From NCBI GenBank assembly GCA_030424715.1, contig JAUHWH010000004.1:158437-222436 (forward strand): a DNA stretch of 64,000 nt, given 5' to 3'. The stretch is from Bdellovibrionia bacterium. Its GTDB lineage: Bacteria > Bdellovibrionota > Bdellovibrionia > Bdellovibrionales > JAGQZY01. The notes beneath the pieces are model-generated. The model had not been told where the DNA came from, did not search any database, and saw nothing but the letters and a program-made list of their open reading frames with translations. The position numbers and the translations under genes were made by a program. Shown here piece by piece: positions 43,402 to 52,325 of the stretch. Position 1 is the stretch's first letter. Each line of letters opens with the position of its first letter.

Positions 43402-44132
43402 GCTTGGTTTTTCTACACGCCCGCTGGATGATTCTTGAGCTGTTGCGCCAACCCAGCTATGTTGTTTCTACGGTGTCTTTTCCGGCCCTGTTTTATGTCA
43501 TCTTCGCATTGCCAGAGTCTAAAGATGTCGCGTCTTCGAACTTGCTGATGGCCTCTTTCAGTTGTTTTGCCGTTTTTGGAGTGATCTTTTTGCAGTTTGG
43601 GGTTGGAATCGCCCAGGAGAGAACTCGCACTTGGTATCACTATTTGCGCACTTTGCCCGTCGCCGGCGGGCACCTCATGGCGGCTCGCTTCTTGTCGGCG
43701 TTGTTTTTCTCCGTACTAGCGGCATTGAAGATTGTTATTTTGGCACTGATTTTTACAGAGGTGGAGTTGAGCGCCTTCGACTGGGTTCGTTTTTGTTTTT
43801 TTCTATTGATGGGGGGGCTATTGTTTTGTCCCATGGGCTTGTGCCTTGGGTATTGGGCCAGTGAAAAATCCTCTTTGCCATTGGGGAACTTGATCTATCT
43901 CCCCTTGTCCTTTGCTGGAGGACTTTGGAAGCCGCCAGCCGCTTTACCCTCTTTGCTGAAGGATGTGTCGGACTATCTGCCCACCCGTCACTACGGAGAA
44001 GTCATTTGGTCGGTTGTCGATGGCAAGCCGGTGCCGCTGCAGAGTGTTTACTTTTTGTTAGCCTTCGGCCTTCTCTTTGCTTTGGTGGCCTTTATGGGGT
44101 CTTTGCGGGACTACCGAGCGAGGTTTGTGTAA
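43398..44132 (+). CDS. ABC-2 type transporter permease
   Basis: The 244-residue protein has six hydrophobic segments in the ABC-2 arrangement and a conserved central loop (QERTRTWYHYLRTLPVAGGHLMAARFL), as in NodJ/DrrB-type permeases. It pairs with the ATPase gene that overlaps its start by 4 bases. The next gene begins immediately after its stop. Probably exports a hydrophobic product across the inner membrane. Confidence 0.85.
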   Translation: MSLVFLHARWMILELLRQPSYVVSTVSFPALFYVIFALPESKDVASSNLLMASFSCFAVFGVIFLQFGVGIAQERTRTWYHYLRTLPVAGGHLMAARFLSALFFSVLAALKIVILALIFTEVELSAFDWVRFCFFLLMGGLLFCPMGLCLGYWASEKSSLPLGNLIYLPLSFAGGLWKPPAALPSLLKDVSDYLPTRHYGEVIWSVVDGKPVPLQSVYFLLAFGLLFALVAFMGSLRDYRARFV

Positions 44133-44909
44133 ATGACTTTGAGTCACTTTGAACAAATGGAATCTTATATTCCCATCGACCTCTTGTCTTGGCAGGGGCT
44201 ATTGGCAGCCAATGCTGTCATCCTTGTTTTTATAGTGGCACGCTACTTTATGTTTGTCGGTATGTTCTATTTTTCATTTTGGAAGCAAAGATTTCTTGCT
44301 ACCCGTTTGGATTATCTTCACGACCAAAAAACACGGAAAGATCAAGTATGGGTTGAGATCCGCTGGTCGCTGATATCAAGTTTCATCTTTGGTTTTTCCG
44401 GGTATCTCATTGGTGTCCTGTGGCAGTTGGGGTGGACCCAGCTTTATTTGCCCTATGACCAATACACCCTTTTCTATTTGCCGTTAAGTTTTGTGATCTT
44501 CAGCCTTGTGCATGAAGTCTATTTCTATTTCACCCATGTTTGGATGCACCATCCCCGTGTTTATCGTAAAATTCATGCCGTTCACCATTTCTCGGTCAAG
44601 ACCAGCCCCTGGGCCTCCTTTTCTTTTCATCCTGGTGAGACCCTGGTGCACGCCCTGTTTCTACCGGTCATGGTTTGTTTGGTTCCGATTCATCCTGTGG
44701 TTTTAATTGCCTATTTAACTTTTATGACATTGACCGCGATATCGAATCACCTTGGTGTCGAACTGATTCCGTCGCGGGTTTTTCAAAAATACTTTATATC
44801 GGGCACACACCACTCGATTCACCACAGTCAATTTAACTATAACTACGGTTTGTACTATCGGTTCTTGGATCAGTGGATGAAGACAGAGAAAATGGAGAAG
44901 CATTTATGA
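44133..44909 (+). CDS. Fatty-acid/sterol hydroxylase superfamily membrane di-iron enzyme
   Basis: The 258-residue protein has four hydrophobic segments and the eight-His pattern: HEVYFYFTHVWMHH, HAVHHFS, and GTHHSIHHSQFNYNYG. This family includes sterol C4/C5 oxidases and other integral di-iron hydroxylases or desaturases. In the middle of a crt operon it may oxidise a carotenoid or its lipid partner, but crtZ already supplies the ring 3-hydroxylase, so the reaction is uncertain. It is joined to crtI by an ATGA overlap. Confidence 0.82.
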   Translation: MTLSHFEQMESYIPIDLLSWQGLLAANAVILVFIVARYFMFVGMFYFSFWKQRFLATRLDYLHDQKTRKDQVWVEIRWSLISSFIFGFSGYLIGVLWQLGWTQLYLPYDQYTLFYLPLSFVIFSLVHEVYFYFTHVWMHHPRVYRKIHAVHHFSVKTSPWASFSFHPGETLVHALFLPVMVCLVPIHPVVLIAYLTFMTLTAISNHLGVELIPSRVFQKYFISGTHHSIHHSQFNYNYGLYYRFLDQWMKTEKMEKHL

Positions 44910-46372
44910 AAGCGACAGTGATTGGATCTGGTTTTGGCGGCTTGGCGGCCGCGGTCCGACTGATAAAAAAAGGCTACGAAGTGACCATACTGGAGGCTCG
45001 TGATCAATTGGGCGGCCGGGCGGGCGTGTTTAAACAAGACGGCTTCACTTTCGATGCGGGGCCAACGGTGATCACGGCTCCTTATTTAATCAATGAGCTC
45101 TTCGAGTTGTTGGATGAAGACCCGAAAGACTATTTTAAACTTTTACCAATAGACCCCTTCTATCGCATCCGCTTTGATGACGGCTCGTCCTTTGATTATG
45201 TTGGGGATGAAGATCGTATTTTGGAGAATGTTGCCAAGCTCAGCCCACAAGATGTGGATGGCTATCGTAAGCTAGCAAAGCACGCCCAAGACATTTTCGA
45301 CGTTGGCTACACTCGGTTGGCTGACGAGCCCTTTGATAGCTTAAGCTCAATGTTTCGCGTGGCTCCGGACATGATTCGTCTACAGAATTATAAGAGTGTG
45401 TATTCTTTGGTGTCGAAATACATTAAGGATGAACGCCTTCGTCAGGTTTTCAGCTTTGAACCTCTATTGGTTGGCGGCAACCCCATGAAAATTACTTCGA
45501 TTTACCTGCTGATCCATTGGTTAGAGCGCAAATGGGGTGTCTTTTTTGTAGAAGGGGGCACCACGGCCTTGATCAGTGCCTTTGAGCGTTTGTTGCGCAA
45601 GAAGGGAGCTCATATTCATATGAACGCTTCGGTCGAAAGAATCGAAGTCGAGAACCACAGTGTTAAAAGAGCCATCACTGCCGATGGACGAATCTTTGAA
45701 TCCGATGTCATCGTTAGCAATGCCGATCCGGTGCGGGTGTATCGTGATATGATCGACAACAAACATCGCAGTAAGCACAGCGACCTGCGCTTGAAGATGA
45801 AGTCGCAATCCATGAGTCTGTTTGTTGCTTATTTCGGGACTAAGAAACTCTACCCAGATATTGCCCATCACACAGTTCTTATGGGGCCACGCTACAAGGG
45901 TCTTCTGTCTGATATTTTTGATCGTAAAGTCCTTGCCGATGATTTTAGCCTCTATCTCCATGCGCCAACCCGAACCGACGCCAGTTTGGCGCCCCCGGGC
46001 CATGAGTGCTTTTACGTCTTATCTCCCGTTCCTAACAATGATGGGAAGATTGATTGGGAGAAAGCACAACAAGAATACAAAGATCGCATTTATCACTGGC
46101 TCGACAAAAACTATTTGCCTGGTTTGGTGGACAATATGGTGACCGATGTGCATGTGACCCCGCAGTACTTCGAAAAAGAGTTACAAAGTGAGAAGGGGGC
46201 GGCTTTCGGAATCGAACCCTCTTTTCGACAGTCGGCTTATTTTCGTTTTCATAACGAGTCAGAAGATGTGGACAAATTGTATTTCGTTGGGGCGAACACC
46301 CATCCCGGAGCAGGCATCCCTGGAGTTCTCAACTCAGCAAAAGTTCTTGAAAAGGTGATTCCACGGTGCTAG
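44906..46372 (+). CDS. crtI: Phytoene desaturase CrtI
   Basis: The 488-residue FAD enzyme starts at the ATG overlapping the preceding stop (ATVIGSGFGGLAAAVRLI dinucleotide-binding loop, EARDQLGGRAG, FDAGPTVITAP). The C-terminal crt-family signature reads YFVGANTHPGAGIPGVLNSAKV. It introduces double bonds into phytoene, probably four to give lycopene. The last 7 bases overlap crtB. Confidence 0.95.
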   Translation: MKATVIGSGFGGLAAAVRLIKKGYEVTILEARDQLGGRAGVFKQDGFTFDAGPTVITAPYLINELFELLDEDPKDYFKLLPIDPFYRIRFDDGSSFDYVGDEDRILENVAKLSPQDVDGYRKLAKHAQDIFDVGYTRLADEPFDSLSSMFRVAPDMIRLQNYKSVYSLVSKYIKDERLRQVFSFEPLLVGGNPMKITSIYLLIHWLERKWGVFFVEGGTTALISAFERLLRKKGAHIHMNASVERIEVENHSVKRAITADGRIFESDVIVSNADPVRVYRDMIDNKHRSKHSDLRLKMKSQSMSLFVAYFGTKKLYPDIAHHTVLMGPRYKGLLSDIFDRKVLADDFSLYLHAPTRTDASLAPPGHECFYVLSPVPNNDGKIDWEKAQQEYKDRIYHWLDKNYLPGLVDNMVTDVHVTPQYFEKELQSEKGAAFGIEPSFRQSAYFRFHNESEDVDKLYFVGANTHPGAGIPGVLNSAKVLEKVIPRC

Positions 46373-47307
46373 CCACAGAGAGCATTCTCCGACAGTCCTC
46401 AGAAGAAGTTTTGGCCGAACACGGACAGTCTTTTTATTTTGCAAGCTTGGTGTTTAGTAAAGAGCAACGACAGCGGGTGGCAGAACTCTATAGTTTTTGT
46501 CGTTATGTGGACGATTGCGCGGACGAGCTCAAGCACGACGAATCGGTGCTAGCCTTGCAACAATTGCAAAAAGAATTGCAGGAGCCCCCGGGTTCTCAAA
46601 CGCGCTTGCAAAAAAGGATTTCAGACCTAGAGGCCAACGGGGTCACTCGAGAGCATATGAATGAGCTCCTAAAGGGGGCCCTTTTTGATGTGCAAAAAGA
46701 GCAAGTGCTCTATGACGGCGACCTGGCTTTGTACTGCTACCGAGTGGCCGGAGTTGTGGGTTTGATGATGTGTCCTTTGTTGGGGGTGCAAGACAAGCAG
46801 GCCTATCCCTACGCCATCGATCTCGGCTTGGCCATGCAACTGACCAATATATGCCGTGACGTTCAAGAGGACGCGCAAAACCAAAGGCGCTACCTGCCGC
46901 TGGAAGGTCTTGAGTTTTCAGACTTAGATACATTAGATTTTGTAGAAAAGAAGGCGGCTCCCGAGGCGCTCAAACACCGGGTGCGGCGCTACCTTAATAT
47001 TGCCGACTTGTTTTATGAGAGTGGCTACAAGGGGCTGGCCTACATCCCGTTGCGCCCTCGCCTTTGTATTTTGATCGCGGGCGAGGTGTATCGGAGTATC
47101 GGTCGCAAAATCCGTCAGAAAAATTATGAGGTTTTGCGAGGGAGAGTGTACTTAACCCGATGGGAGAAGGTGGCTGTGGTTTTTCGTTCTCTGCCTCGAT
47201 TGTTACGCAAGAGTTTTTGGGTAAAATGCGGGGACCATGAAAATGAATGGCATCAACACCTGGCTGGCTTGCCAGGGGTTGCCGAGGAGAGTCGTGTCGT
47301 ATCTTGA
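46366..47307 (+). CDS. crtB: Phytoene synthase CrtB
   Basis: The 313-residue squalene/phytoene synthase has AEHGQSFYFAS, first Asp motif YSFCRYVDDCADE, YCYRVAGVVG and second Asp motif TNICRDVQEDAQNQRRYLP. It condenses two GGPP to phytoene. The GTG start lies inside the end of crtI. Its last 14 bases overlap the cyclase gene. Confidence 0.96.
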   Translation: MLATESILRQSSEEVLAEHGQSFYFASLVFSKEQRQRVAELYSFCRYVDDCADELKHDESVLALQQLQKELQEPPGSQTRLQKRISDLEANGVTREHMNELLKGALFDVQKEQVLYDGDLALYCYRVAGVVGLMMCPLLGVQDKQAYPYAIDLGLAMQLTNICRDVQEDAQNQRRYLPLEGLEFSDLDTLDFVEKKAAPEALKHRVRRYLNIADLFYESGYKGLAYIPLRPRLCILIAGEVYRSIGRKIRQKNYEVLRGRVYLTRWEKVAVVFRSLPRLLRKSFWVKCGDHENEWHQHLAGLPGVAEESRVVS

Positions 47308-48019
47308 TTTTCTGTTAATTTTTCTGATTCCACCGATCTTACTGGGCAGTAGGAACTACCTTCGCACTCAGCACGAGCACAAGCGAATGATCGGCTTTGG
47401 TATTCTATTGCTTACGGTGTTGGCCGTTGTCTACACCACTCCCTGGGACAACTATTTGGTGAAAACAAAGGTTTGGTGGTACGGAGCGGACCGAGTGATC
47501 GGTGTGATTGGCTATGTTCCCATCGAGGAATATTGTTTTTTTGTTTTGCAAACTATCATGAGTGGATTTCTTTTTTTCTATCTGCAGCAAAAGATACCGA
47601 TTCGCAAGCAGCCCTCCGCACGGCACAGGCTCAACACCGCCGTTAGTGTTTTCTATATAGCCTTGTTGGGCTTTGGCGTTTATGGATTGTTTAACGAGTC
47701 GCTACGGTACATGGGGCTGATATTGAGTTGGGCCATGCCGGTGCTCCTTTTTCAATGGCTGATCGGCGGGCGTTATCTCTTGGCCAATGGCAAACTGTTT
47801 CTAGTTTCTCTGGTCACTCCAACGCTGTATTTATCATTGGCTGATAGCTATGCCATTGCCGATGGTATTTGGGCTCTTTCGGAGCAGCAGACCACGGGGC
47901 TGACTTTTGGAGTGCTCCCTATTGAGGAGGCGACCTTTTTTCTGGTGACCAACGCCATGCTGCTGCAAGGACTCTTGTTATTTGTGGCAATGGAAGATAA
48001 ATTTTTTAAAAGGACTTAG
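47294..48019 (+). CDS. Lycopene cyclase, CrtYcd/CarR-type fused
   Basis: GTG 47294 is chosen (GAGGAG 4 bases before); the open frame extends to 47237 without a better site. The 241-residue protein has six to seven helices and two lycopene cyclase domains, with VPIEEYCFF in the first and LPIEEATFF in the second (PxEE motifs), and WWYGADRVIG. This heterodimeric-type cyclase, also known from actinobacteria, myxobacteria and fungi, converts lycopene ends into rings, probably beta. It is unlike the CrtY/CrtL flavoprotein of proteobacteria. It lies 3 bases before crtZ. Confidence 0.9.
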   Translation: MSYLDFLLIFLIPPILLGSRNYLRTQHEHKRMIGFGILLLTVLAVVYTTPWDNYLVKTKVWWYGADRVIGVIGYVPIEEYCFFVLQTIMSGFLFFYLQQKIPIRKQPSARHRLNTAVSVFYIALLGFGVYGLFNESLRYMGLILSWAMPVLLFQWLIGGRYLLANGKLFLVSLVTPTLYLSLADSYAIADGIWALSEQQTTGLTFGVLPIEEATFFLVTNAMLLQGLLLFVAMEDKFFKRT

Positions 48020-48022
48020 CTG

Positions 48023-48475
48023 ATGTGGTGGATCGTTTTTTTAGGAACATTTGTGTGGATGGAGTGGGCGGCCTGGTTTCTCCATAAGTATGTGATGCAC
48101 GGTTTTCTGTGGATACTCCACAAGGACCATCATCAAAGAGTGAAAGGTCGCGTGTTCGAGTGGAACGATTTTTTTGCGGTGTTTTTCGCCGTTCCCAGTT
48201 TTCTTTGTATTCTGTTTGATAGCATTTACAACTGGCCTTTGTTGGGCGCCTTTGGCTTTGGCATCATGGCCTACGGATTCGTTTATTTTTTGGTGCATGA
48301 GGTGATTATCCATCGTCGGATCAAATCCCTGAAGTTCTCCAGCAACTGGTACTCCAAAGGCGTGAACGCCGCCCACAAGGTTCACCACTCCGTCCTTGAA
48401 AAAGAAGGCGCAGAGAATTTTGGAATGCTGGTGGTCCCTCTCAAATACTTTCGCCTGAAATCGTCAAAGTCATAA
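48023..48475 (+). CDS. crtZ: Beta-carotene 3-hydroxylase CrtZ
   Basis: The 150-residue membrane protein has the di-iron His motifs HKYVMHG, HKDHHQ, HEVIIHRR and HKVHH, spaced as in CrtZ (fatty-acid-hydroxylase superfamily), and matches the short length of that enzyme. It hydroxylates C3 of beta-rings, turning beta-carotene into zeaxanthin via cryptoxanthin. It is the last gene of the operon. Confidence 0.94.
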   Translation: MWWIVFLGTFVWMEWAAWFLHKYVMHGFLWILHKDHHQRVKGRVFEWNDFFAVFFAVPSFLCILFDSIYNWPLLGAFGFGIMAYGFVYFLVHEVIIHRRIKSLKFSSNWYSKGVNAAHKVHHSVLEKEGAENFGMLVVPLKYFRLKSSKS

Positions 48476-48813
48476 AAGAGACAATGCCACATTCTTCAGC
48501 TTTAGTGACTCTTGCACCTCAAGGCACAGTGGCACCCTGAAAAGGACGGAGAGCTGCGGTCGGGTTATTTGATTTTTTTAACAAACCCACTAAGAAGTGT
48601 GCTGTTGCAAGATGGAAGCTCTCATACCCATTTGCGGTGAAATTTCCTTTTCTCGAGCCTTGGCTGGGGGCTTCTGCTTCTAATTTCTGAAGAATTGTCG
48701 AAATAGTTTTCATAGCAGGACTTGTTTTTGAGGTGTTGTGGAGTTGTCTCCGTTCAGCTTTAGAGCCATCGAAAAATCGCCGATGAGGCATGCAAGGGGG
48801 GAGGATCTTTTTA
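48476..48813. other. Spacer after the carotenoid operon, no clear gene
   Basis: The 338 bases hold no frame with a ribosome binding site and recognisable product. A 155-codon minus-strand frame (48519-48986) runs into the next gene antisense and looks spurious. No strong terminator hairpin is visible. GGGGGGAGGA at about 48795-48804 is the ribosome binding site of the next gene. Confidence 0.4.
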
Positions 48814-49746
48814 ATGTCGAATCGTTTTATAAGTTCATTTGTCTCTGTGCGGGTTTTGGTTGGCCTCTTATTATGCGCGCTTGTTGTGAGCTGCGGAGGA
48901 GAGCGGAGTGGGCTATTATCTGACTCCAGCCTGACTACAGTTGTGGGACAGTCGGAGCCGGAGGGCGTGGCTTGTCCAAGCGACATGTCTATTACCTGTT
49001 TGCCGGGTGAAGAGGTAGAAATGGTCCGAAACGAAGACGGCTGTGAAGCCCAAATTTGTGTAACGGTTGATGATTCAAGCCAGGGTTCATGTCCTATTCC
49101 AGAAATAAAACAGTGTTCCCCAGGATATCAACAAGTTGAGGGCAAGGACCCTGAAAGTTGCGTAGTTCTTCAATGTGAGAAGGTCACTGGTTTCCCAGCG
49201 AGCCCTGTGCCTGAGGCACCCACTGAGAAAGAGCCACCGTTCGTGTGTAAAGATAAAATCGAGCAATACGAAGTTCCTTTGGGATACAAACGAATAAGGC
49301 ATGAGACGTCTTTGGGGTGCTTTAAGGATCGTCTGCAAGCGAACTTCTGTAACAAAGCAATGGAAGACGGAAGTTTGAGTTGCCTTCGGCAGGGGAAGTA
49401 CCCTTCACTTGCGTTCATGGTTCCTTGTATCAATGGTGTTAGACGGGACACTGTCACGGGAAAGGTTTTGTCTCACTGTGAGATTCAATCAGTGAATCAT
49501 GCAAGTGATGCCTACTTCGATGAGGCTTACCCCAATGAGACTAAGGGGTGCTTGTGGTTCGGCGGTCGCTGCTTTGATAATAAGCCCTCTGTCTCATTGT
49601 ACCACGGGCGCATAGTCGACTTTAAATGCCCCATTTCTCGCTATTTTATTGATGCTTTGAATGACCCTGACCATCCTAGGCGGCTTATTACATTTTACTC
49701 ATTGGGAGATCAGCAGTTCATCTGCCCACGGTTAATTCGCAAATAG
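48814..49746 (+). CDS. Cysteine-rich lipoprotein
   Basis: ATG 48814 (GGGGAGGA about 9 bases before) gives 310 residues. A lipoprotein signal ends in VVSC. Two similar Cys modules follow at about residues 45-120, each CP......C.PG...........C....C. A C-terminal region of about 170 residues contains four to six further Cys (CFKDRLQANFC, CLRQG, CINGV, CLWFGGRC, CP). Exported disulphide-rich protein of unknown function. No neighbour within 200 bases on either side. Confidence 0.75.
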   Translation: MSNRFISSFVSVRVLVGLLLCALVVSCGGERSGLLSDSSLTTVVGQSEPEGVACPSDMSITCLPGEEVEMVRNEDGCEAQICVTVDDSSQGSCPIPEIKQCSPGYQQVEGKDPESCVVLQCEKVTGFPASPVPEAPTEKEPPFVCKDKIEQYEVPLGYKRIRHETSLGCFKDRLQANFCNKAMEDGSLSCLRQGKYPSLAFMVPCINGVRRDTVTGKVLSHCEIQSVNHASDAYFDEAYPNETKGCLWFGGRCFDNKPSVSLYHGRIVDFKCPISRYFIDALNDPDHPRRLITFYSLGDQQFICPRLIRK

Positions 49747-49933
49747 ACAAACCGGGATGAACAATCTTCGGTCCGCTGTTTTTATACTTCATGAGTCTAT
49801 TGATTGCTTGTAGAACGAGAGTTTGAAAAAGCATTAACCCGTCGCTAAACCGGTTAGAGTCTTTCAGCCGATGGAAATTCACATTGGTGATGTTGACCCT
49901 CCGGTTATCAAGTCATCCCTCAATCCCTGTTGT

Positions 49934-49964
49934 TTGACAGAGGACTCGTCCATGAATGTGTAGA
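49934..49964 (+). promoter_or_regulatory. Possible promoter of the glutamate dehydrogenase gene
   Basis: A perfect -35 TTGACA (49934-49939) is followed 19 bases later by TGTAGA (49959-49964), a poor -10; a 17-base spacing gives TGTGTA. It lies about 60 bases before the gene start. The remainder of the 275-base spacer from 49747 holds no gene or clear structure. Confidence 0.3.
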
Positions 49965-50021
49965 CTTCTACAATTTTAATTTTCACCTTCGAATGTTATA
50001 GATAGTTAAAAAGGAGAGCGA

Positions 50022-51251
50022 ATGCCTCAAATATCCGCCCACTGTAAAGCCTTAAACAATACTCTCGAAAAGATGGACTGTTCCGGTGAGATGAAAGCTC
50101 TACTGAAAACACCCCAGCGTGAGCTAATAGTTGAACTGCCCTTAAAAAAAGATGACGGAAGTATCGCTATTTTTAAGGGCTATAGAGTCCAAGACAATAA
50201 CTCACGAGGCCCATACAAAGGCGGGCTCCGGTTTAATGAGAATGTGGACCTGGATCACTTTCGAGACCTTGCGTCCGTGATGACGTGGAAAACAGCTCTT
50301 GTCGACATCCCATTTGGTGGCGCTAAGGGTGGGATCAGCTGCAACCCGAAAGACTTAAGTGAAAATGAATTAGAGACTCTCACCAAGCGCTTCATTGAGA
50401 AAACTTCTATGCTCTTTGGCCCTTCTCTCGATATACCAGCGCCTGATATGGGGACCGGGCCACGAGAAATGACTTGGCTGATGAGTGCCTTTGAAAAACT
50501 TCATGGCTATTCTCCTGGAGCCGTAACCGGGAAGCCTGTTGAATTTGGAGGGATTGAAGGCCGAGTGGAGGCCACGGGCAAGGGGGTTGCTCTATTCACC
50601 AAGTGGGCCTGCGAAGAGGAAGACATTGACCTTTCGAGTCGCCGGGTGGCGATCCATGGGTTCGGAAACGTCGGTTCACATGCGGCGATGATTCTATCGG
50701 AAATGGGAGCTACAATTGTTGCTGCTAGCGATGCCTCAGGGGGCTGGTATAATCCCAAAGGTCTCGACATCACAGAACTAAGATCAGAGCAGGGGAAGGA
50801 GTTTGCCGACCGAGAGATCGAGGGGGAAAAGATCTCCTCAAGCGATGTTCTATCGATAGATTGTGATATTTTGATTCCTGCGGCAATTGAAAATACACTA
50901 ACAAAAGACAACGCGAACTCGGTGAAGGCTAGGCTTATTGTTGAAGCGGCCAATTTGCCGACGACAACAGAAGCCGAGGAAATTCTAGAAGAAAAAGGAG
51001 TCACAATCGTTCCCGATATTTTAGCTAATTCTGGTGGAGTGACGGTCTCATTTTTTGAGTGGGCTCAAAACAGTCAAAATTTCCCTTGGAAAAAAGAAAA
51101 AGTCGATCGCGAGCTCGAGAGTCTTTTAAAATCCGCTTGGAACAATCTGGTGCAAAGCCGAACAGAGGCAAAAGAGAGCTATCGTCAAACGGCCTACGAT
51201 ATTGCGATCAATCGGGTGAGGGTGGCTATGCTAAAAAAAGGTTTTAGATAA
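50022..51251 (+). CDS. gdhA: Glutamate dehydrogenase (NAD(P)-dependent, hexameric type)
   Basis: The 409-residue protein has the Glu/Leu/Phe/Val dehydrogenase layout: PYKGGLRFNENVD, catalytic Lys102 in FGGAKGG with Lys90 before it, DIPAPDMGT, and a Rossmann loop VAIHGFGNVGSHAA. Its length is typical of the GDH50 class. It interconverts glutamate with 2-oxoglutarate and ammonia. An AAGGAGAG lies 4 bases before the ATG. Cofactor choice cannot be decided by eye. Confidence 0.94.
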   Translation: MPQISAHCKALNNTLEKMDCSGEMKALLKTPQRELIVELPLKKDDGSIAIFKGYRVQDNNSRGPYKGGLRFNENVDLDHFRDLASVMTWKTALVDIPFGGAKGGISCNPKDLSENELETLTKRFIEKTSMLFGPSLDIPAPDMGTGPREMTWLMSAFEKLHGYSPGAVTGKPVEFGGIEGRVEATGKGVALFTKWACEEEDIDLSSRRVAIHGFGNVGSHAAMILSEMGATIVAASDASGGWYNPKGLDITELRSEQGKEFADREIEGEKISSSDVLSIDCDILIPAAIENTLTKDNANSVKARLIVEAANLPTTTEAEEILEEKGVTIVPDILANSGGVTVSFFEWAQNSQNFPWKKEKVDRELESLLKSAWNNLVQSRTEAKESYRQTAYDIAINRVRVAMLKKGFR

Positions 51252-51435
51252 GAATCAAAAATTAGTCAGTGGGCCATCTAGCGAAGTCTCTGGGCCGTTC
51301 TCCCGACACAATCCAAAGGTACCTCTGCCGGATGAAAAAAACGAGGAGGACTCGATAAAATTGATCTGAGCCCAGAAGAGCTTGGAATAGTAAAAACAAA
51401 AATAAATGAAATATTGCGGGGACAGTGAGAATTAT

Positions 51436-51621
51436 ATGAAAACCACTATAAATGATCTAATAGCTATAATTTTGACATCAGGTCTTGCCTATGGTTTGGG
51501 ATACGGCTTCAAACAAACTCATGATTTCGTAAAACAAGAAACCCTTGAGCAGATATCTCAAGGGCTGAGTTCTTCAGAAAAACTGGCTAATAGGCTCACT
51601 GGTGAGACTTTGGATTTTTGA
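51436..51621 (+). CDS. Small membrane protein, uncertain
   Basis: A 61-residue frame from ATG 51436 (or 71 from 51406) starts MKTTINDLIAIILTSGLAYGLGYGF, a single hydrophobic segment, then a polar helix with Gln/Glu/Ser. The ribosome binding site is weak (GTGAG). It could be a real single-pass peptide or chance. It is convergent with the next gene. Confidence 0.4.
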   Translation: MKTTINDLIAIILTSGLAYGLGYGFKQTHDFVKQETLEQISQGLSSSEKLANRLTGETLDF

Positions 51622-51626
51622 AATGA

Positions 51627-51956
51627 TTAAGAGCCAAATAGTCTATCGAGTATTGGCGTTTTAGACTCTCCAGCACAGTTATCCACAGCCTCTTGAAATT
51701 TGGCTCTAAAAGCCCTTGCTTCTTCAATTTTAGAACTGTCTGTAAGGTGTTCTATTTCTCTATCAATATCGCCAATAAGCTGTTTTACGAGGCGTTTACG
51801 TTCACAGCTGATTTTTCCGATAGGCTTATCTTTATTTGTGAAGCTGATGCACACGTAATAGTTAGGGTAGCTCCCATAGGATTCATAAGTTGCAGCACAG
51901 GCCGCCCACAATTGGTGTGATGAAAATAGCACTGCCGCCATCAAAAATACCTTCAT
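51627..51956 (-). CDS. Small secreted protein of unknown function
   Basis: The 109-residue protein has a Sec signal (MKVFLMAAVLFSSHQLWA), a short Cys-containing beta-like region with Tyr/Ser pairs, and a helical charged C-terminal half. Four Cys in the mature part may form two disulphides. AAGGAG lies 7 bases upstream of the ATG. It is AT-rich like its neighbours. Confidence 0.65.
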   Translation of the reverse strand: MKVFLMAAVLFSSHQLWAACAATYESYGSYPNYYVCISFTNKDKPIGKISCERKRLVKQLIGDIDREIEHLTDSSKIEEARAFRAKFQEAVDNCAGESKTPILDRLFGS

Positions 51957-52325
51957 TTTGTTCTCCTTTTTGACACTTTGCCGAAAATTGCCTTCTCAAA
52001 TACGGTAACTCTATGTATCGGCCAAAAAATTTTCAGATAACTACAAATAAAGCAATTTTTACGCCAAAAAATACGAGAGCGAGCGGCCTTGCATAAATGG
52101 CTGCCGCCTAGCGGTTGAATAGCATCAAGAGGCCCATAAAGATGAATAGAACCCCAGAAGCAAATCTGAGCTTGTCTGGGGCGGTGTATGGGCCAGGAAA
52201 ACTACCAGCAAGGATACTTATAGAGCTGTACCTGATGAAAAATTCAGTGAAGCTTTGGTTCAATAAAGTAACAAGCCTACTCAGAAATGGGGCGGCTTTT
52301 TTCATTTTAGGTTCTGACCCTATAT
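51957..52325. other. AT-rich spacer with a small overlapping frame and a short palindrome
   Basis: The 369 bases contain a 65-codon minus frame (52108-52305, ending in a hydrophobic segment LFIFMGLLMLF) overlapped by a 72-codon plus frame. Neither has a good ribosome binding site, so neither is called. At 52308-52322 the near-palindrome TAGGTTCTGACCCTA resembles short extragenic repeats seen in other bacteria. Confidence 0.35.

Noticed and set aside
48519-48986. 155-codon minus-strand frame across the crtZ downstream spacer
   Set aside because: It overlaps a real lipoprotein gene antisense, has no ribosome binding site or known motif, and its composition follows the opposite-strand codons.
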